Assembly (NCBI GenBank): GCA_031257995.1
Contig: JAIRNN010000042.1
Location: 1 to 15,663 of the forward strand
Direction of reading: 5' to 3'
Source of the DNA: Spirochaetaceae bacterium
GTDB lineage: Bacteria > Spirochaetota > Spirochaetia > Treponematales > Breznakiellaceae
Length of the DNA: 15,663 bases
Shown piece by piece: positions 13,733-15,663 of the stretch (its first letter is position 1; each line of letters opens with the position of its first letter). The translations under genes were made by a program, and so were the position numbers. The notes beneath the pieces were generated by a model that worked only from the letters and a program-made list of their open reading frames with translations, was not told where the DNA came from and searched no databases.

Positions 13733-14191
13733 GTGCGGGCTGCCGTTGGTTATCAAAAAGAAAGACTGCTCTACCTGATTTTCGCGCTGTTTTCCCTCTG
13801 TTCAGGGTGCGCCGTTTATTATTTTTTCAGAAACGGCGACATTCTTTTTTACGGGTGGACGGGGCTGGCGGATTTACCGGGTTTTCAACGGCAAAACGCC
13901 GGACAGTTGCCCGTGTTTCTCGCGTGGCTGACGGGGAGTCTGCCGGATGGGTTATGGGTGTTGTCGGGGATTATGCTGCTCCGGTGCGTTCTCTGGAACA
14001 ACAAGAAATTGTGCGGGATATATCTTTTTGTGTTTTGCTTCTTTGCGCTTGTCTATGAGTTGTTACAGATTTCGGAACGAATTCGGGGAACGTTTGATCC
14101 GGCTGATGTGTGTTTTATGGTTCTTGCCGTTGTTTTCGAGAGAAACCTCGCAAAAAAACGCCGGGGTCAGAAAGACTCGCCGTCCGCCTGA
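13733..14191 (+). CDS. Small VanZ-like membrane protein
   Basis: 152 residues with about four membrane segments: 12-32 (LLYLIFALFSLCSGCAVYYFF), around 58-86, 91-110 (KLCGIYLFVFCFFALVYELL), and 120-135. The pattern SLPDGLW, then YELLQ, then RGTFDPADV matches the VanZ-like layout (P-x-x-x-W, E-x-x-Q, G-x-F-D-x-x-D). Those proteins have no firmly known biochemical function outside teicoplanin resistance. I set the start at GTG 13733, 4 bases after GGAGG. An upstream in-frame GTG at 13691 would overlap the promoter. It has its own promoter and 59 bases separate it from the repeat R3 copy. Assignment rests on spacing of a few residues, so it is moderate. Confidence 0.55.
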   Translation: MRAAVGYQKERLLYLIFALFSLCSGCAVYYFFRNGDILFYGWTGLADLPGFQRQNAGQLPVFLAWLTGSLPDGLWVLSGIMLLRCVLWNNKKLCGIYLFVFCFFALVYELLQISERIRGTFDPADVCFMVLAVVFERNLAKKRRGQKDSPSA

Positions 14192-14240
14192 CAAAACGTG
14201 TAAACGTCAATGTCGCCGGGATCAGGATTTTGGGGGGAAG

Positions 14241-14332
14241 GGGGCGGGGTGTCTGCGACACCTTCGGGGAGTCCCCCGCAGAGGGGGTAGCGTAGGGCGT
14301 AAGACCGGAGCGAGGGGGAGACTTCCCCCTCC
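14241..14332 (+). repeat. Dispersed mosaic repeat, copy R3
   Basis: Order: GCGGGG; mini-hairpin GTGTC-TGC-GACAC (14249-14261); CTTCGGGG; GTCCCCCGCAGAGGGGGTAGCG; GTAAGACC joined directly to GGAGCGAG; and hairpin GGGGGAGACTTCCCCC. It lacks the middle block present in R1 and R2, as if deleted between the two GACC copies. Confidence 0.8.
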
Positions 14333-14342
14333 ATTTTATTAA
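14312..14342 (+). terminator. Terminator-like hairpin at the end of R3
   Basis: GAGGGGGA / loop GACT / TCCCCCTC is an 8-bp perfect stem (14312-14331), followed by CATTTTATTAAA. It lies after the VanZ-like gene and could end its transcript. Confidence 0.45.
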
Positions 14343-14419
14343 AGGGAAAAGACGGTTGTTCCATGACTGGTTCGTGTTGTGGGACGGCCTCTATTTATAT
14401 TTTATCAAGGAGAAGAAAA

Positions 14420-15382
14420 ATGAAAGGGAAAAAGTTTTTTGAAAATGCGGCGGCGATTGCCGTTATCGGGTTGTTCGCGTTCCTCGCGCTGGGAAGCGGA
14501 ACGATGGAGGGCGCGCAGAAAAGCCAGGGCTCGCGAGGCTGGATTTTGGACTGGGAGAAGGAACACGAGACATCGCTCGGCCAGTATGAGATTGCCTACA
14601 AGGACAATCCAAAATCAATGCCGGAACCGCTTGAAACCGGTCTTTTTGGACGCGCAAACTGGTTTTTAACCATCCTGAATGTTTTCGATTTACAGGACAA
14701 GCTGAACATGGAGCAAAAACTGCAGTTGTTTGACGCGCTGTTCAACTATGTTCCGGCCAAAACGCAGGACGAAGGATACCGGATCGTTACTCTGGGCGGG
14801 TTCAAAAACGGCAAGGCGTTACAATTTGTGCTGGCCTCGGTTGGGTTAAACGAAAAAGCGCCAAAAGGTACGCATGGCTTGAGGATAGTCAGCAACAGCA
14901 CGGTTCTCAACACTGATAAAGGAAAAATGTTTACCATTACGGAATTGATTTTGGGCACCATAAACTGGTCTTCTCTGGGCGTGATTTTTCCGGATGGCCG
15001 CGTAATACAGGCCGGCAATCTGTCCGATGAAAAGGATATCGAAAAGTGGAAGAAGGAATCCGGAGACGACCAGACGCTTCTTGCGATAAATCTGTCCGAT
15101 TTGTACATCAAGGACGAGATCAAGGAAAATGACGCGGAGGCGTTTGCGCTGCTTGAAAAAGCGCTCGCCGATCCCATCGCGGATCCTGCGGAAAACCTTG
15201 CCGCGCGCCTCAACTATTTCCTTTGTCTGCTTTCGGCGAACCGGATCGACGAGGCCGAAAAAACGCTGGACGAAGTGACGGAGCTTTATCAGAACCTCCC
15301 TGAGCAATCCGATCCGGGTTTGAAACTGGCGGTAGAACTGGAAGCCCCCACCTTGCTGGCGATCCATAAGAGGAGTTTTTAG
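14420..15382 (+). CDS. Exported protein of unknown function with helical (TPR-like) C-terminus
   Basis: 320 residues. Start ATG 14420 has AAGGAG 7 bases upstream, which decides against an upstream in-frame ATG at 14363. Residues 4-27 (KKFFENAAAIAVIGLFAFLALGSG) form a signal sequence or membrane anchor, with no lipobox Cys. The middle is mixed (ITELILGTINWSSLGVIFPDG). The last ~90 residues are amphipathic helices with TPR-like spacing (AFALLEKALADPIAD, ARLNYFLCLLSANRIDEAEK, TLDEVTELYQNLPE). I recognise no family. It stands alone between repeat R3 and the inverted repeat at 15402-15490. Confidence 0.75.
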   Translation: MKGKKFFENAAAIAVIGLFAFLALGSGTMEGAQKSQGSRGWILDWEKEHETSLGQYEIAYKDNPKSMPEPLETGLFGRANWFLTILNVFDLQDKLNMEQKLQLFDALFNYVPAKTQDEGYRIVTLGGFKNGKALQFVLASVGLNEKAPKGTHGLRIVSNSTVLNTDKGKMFTITELILGTINWSSLGVIFPDGRVIQAGNLSDEKDIEKWKKESGDDQTLLAINLSDLYIKDEIKENDAEAFALLEKALADPIADPAENLAARLNYFLCLLSANRIDEAEKTLDEVTELYQNLPEQSDPGLKLAVELEAPTLLAIHKRSF

Positions 15383-15401
15383 AAAAACACATAAAAATAA
15401 A

Positions 15402-15490
15402 ATTTTACCACGAACCGCACGAACAGAATAGGATAGTATTCATTTCTCCGTATGATCGAAGGGGAAAATTCGTGTGGGTCGTGGTAAAAT
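15402..15490. repeat. Long inverted repeat (22-bp arms, 45-base spacer)
   Basis: The left arm 15402-15423 begins ATTTTACCACGAACC. The right arm 15469-15490 ends GGGTCGTGGTAAAAT. Arms agree at 20 of 22 positions, and one of the two differences is a G-U pair in RNA. It begins 20 bases after the stop of the preceding gene, so it could act as a transcript 3' end. The arm text (ACCACGAACC, CACGAA) is of a kind seen as intergenic repeats in several bacterial genomes, from memory and unchecked. Confidence 0.75.
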
Positions 15491-15553
15491 GGGATAATTT
15501 TCCAGATATAACCGCAAATGGCAGTACGCTTTGTTGGTGTGGGGATTTAGAAC

Positions 15554-15663
15554 TTATCCGGGAATAAGTCCGGGATGAACCGGGATAAGATTTCGCCAAA
15601 TAATAACCGCGCAGGCGAACTCCACCAGAGCCTGATAGTTCCGCGCTTTCTTCTCATACCTCA
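15554..15663 (-). mobile_element. C-terminal end of an IS5-type transposase, cut by window edge
   Basis: The minus-strand frame entering from the right edge reads RYEKKARNYQALVEFACAVI then IWRNLIPVHPGLIPG and stops at TAA 15556-15554. The pattern R-Y-[DE]-K-x-A-x-N-Y-x-A-x-V-x-F-A-C-A-x-I-x-[WF] is the C-terminal end of IS5-family DDE transposases. Catalytic residues would lie outside the window. The left end of the insertion sequence should lie between 15491 and 15553, but I cannot identify its inverted repeat without the other end. Confidence 0.75.

Overview
The window looks like chromosomal DNA of a free-living or gut spirochaete of the Treponema / Breznakiella type. This is inferred from a CheX chemotaxis phosphatase, a lipoprotein signal with a relaxed spirochaete-type lipobox, a short RAYT-like protein of a kind I associate with treponemes, and moderately GC-rich genes with TTG and GTG starts. 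No taxonomic marker gene (16S, recA) is present, so the assignment is moderate. Most genes are housekeeping or orphan transport and metabolism genes. They are separated by unusually repeat-rich intergenic DNA.

Layout. 1-394: left edge without a convincing intact gene, carrying a degenerate 'CATCCGCRTTCATCTG' repeat. 395-467: tRNA-Arg(CCU), convergent with aroC (chorismate synthase, minus). 1532-1880: repeat block with a terminator-like hairpin, inside a 15-bp inverted repeat. 1881-3681 (minus): a two-gene unit, an RND-type periplasmic adaptor followed by an RluA-family pseudouridine synthase. 3682-4214: divergent intergenic region with two repeat types and a clear sigma-70 promoter for cheX (4215-4688). 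4690-6070: a decayed zone containing a lipoprotein pseudogene with a frameshift and an internal stop, tRNA-Val(GAC), the first ~48 codons of a pepF-like oligopeptidase, and a RAYT-like protein that appears truncated against the 3' end of malQ. 6011-7990 (minus): a long MalQ (GH77) with a DPE2-like insertion. 8211-11396 (plus): an RND permease. 11537-13663 (plus): a DmsA-like molybdopterin oxidoreductase. 13733-14191: a small VanZ-like membrane protein. 14420-15382: an exported protein of unknown function. 15402-15490: a long inverted repeat. 15554-15663: the C-terminus of an IS5-type transposase on the minus strand, cut by the window edge.

How the genes relate. The only evident operon is adaptor plus rluA. 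The RND pump and the adaptor could be partners, but they lie 4.5 kb apart in opposite orientation, and no TolC-type outer membrane gene is present. The molybdoenzyme has no iron-sulfur or membrane-anchor subunit beside it. I see no defence system, CRISPR array, phage module or biosynthetic cluster.

The most interesting material is at the small scale. A three-copy mosaic repeat family contains a mini-hairpin whose two arms co-vary between copies. Several proteins depart from family rules at functional sites: the RND proton relay, the FeS ligands of the DmsA-like enzyme, and the MalQ insertion. Three genes have a -10-like box so close to the start codon that leaderless mRNAs are plausible.
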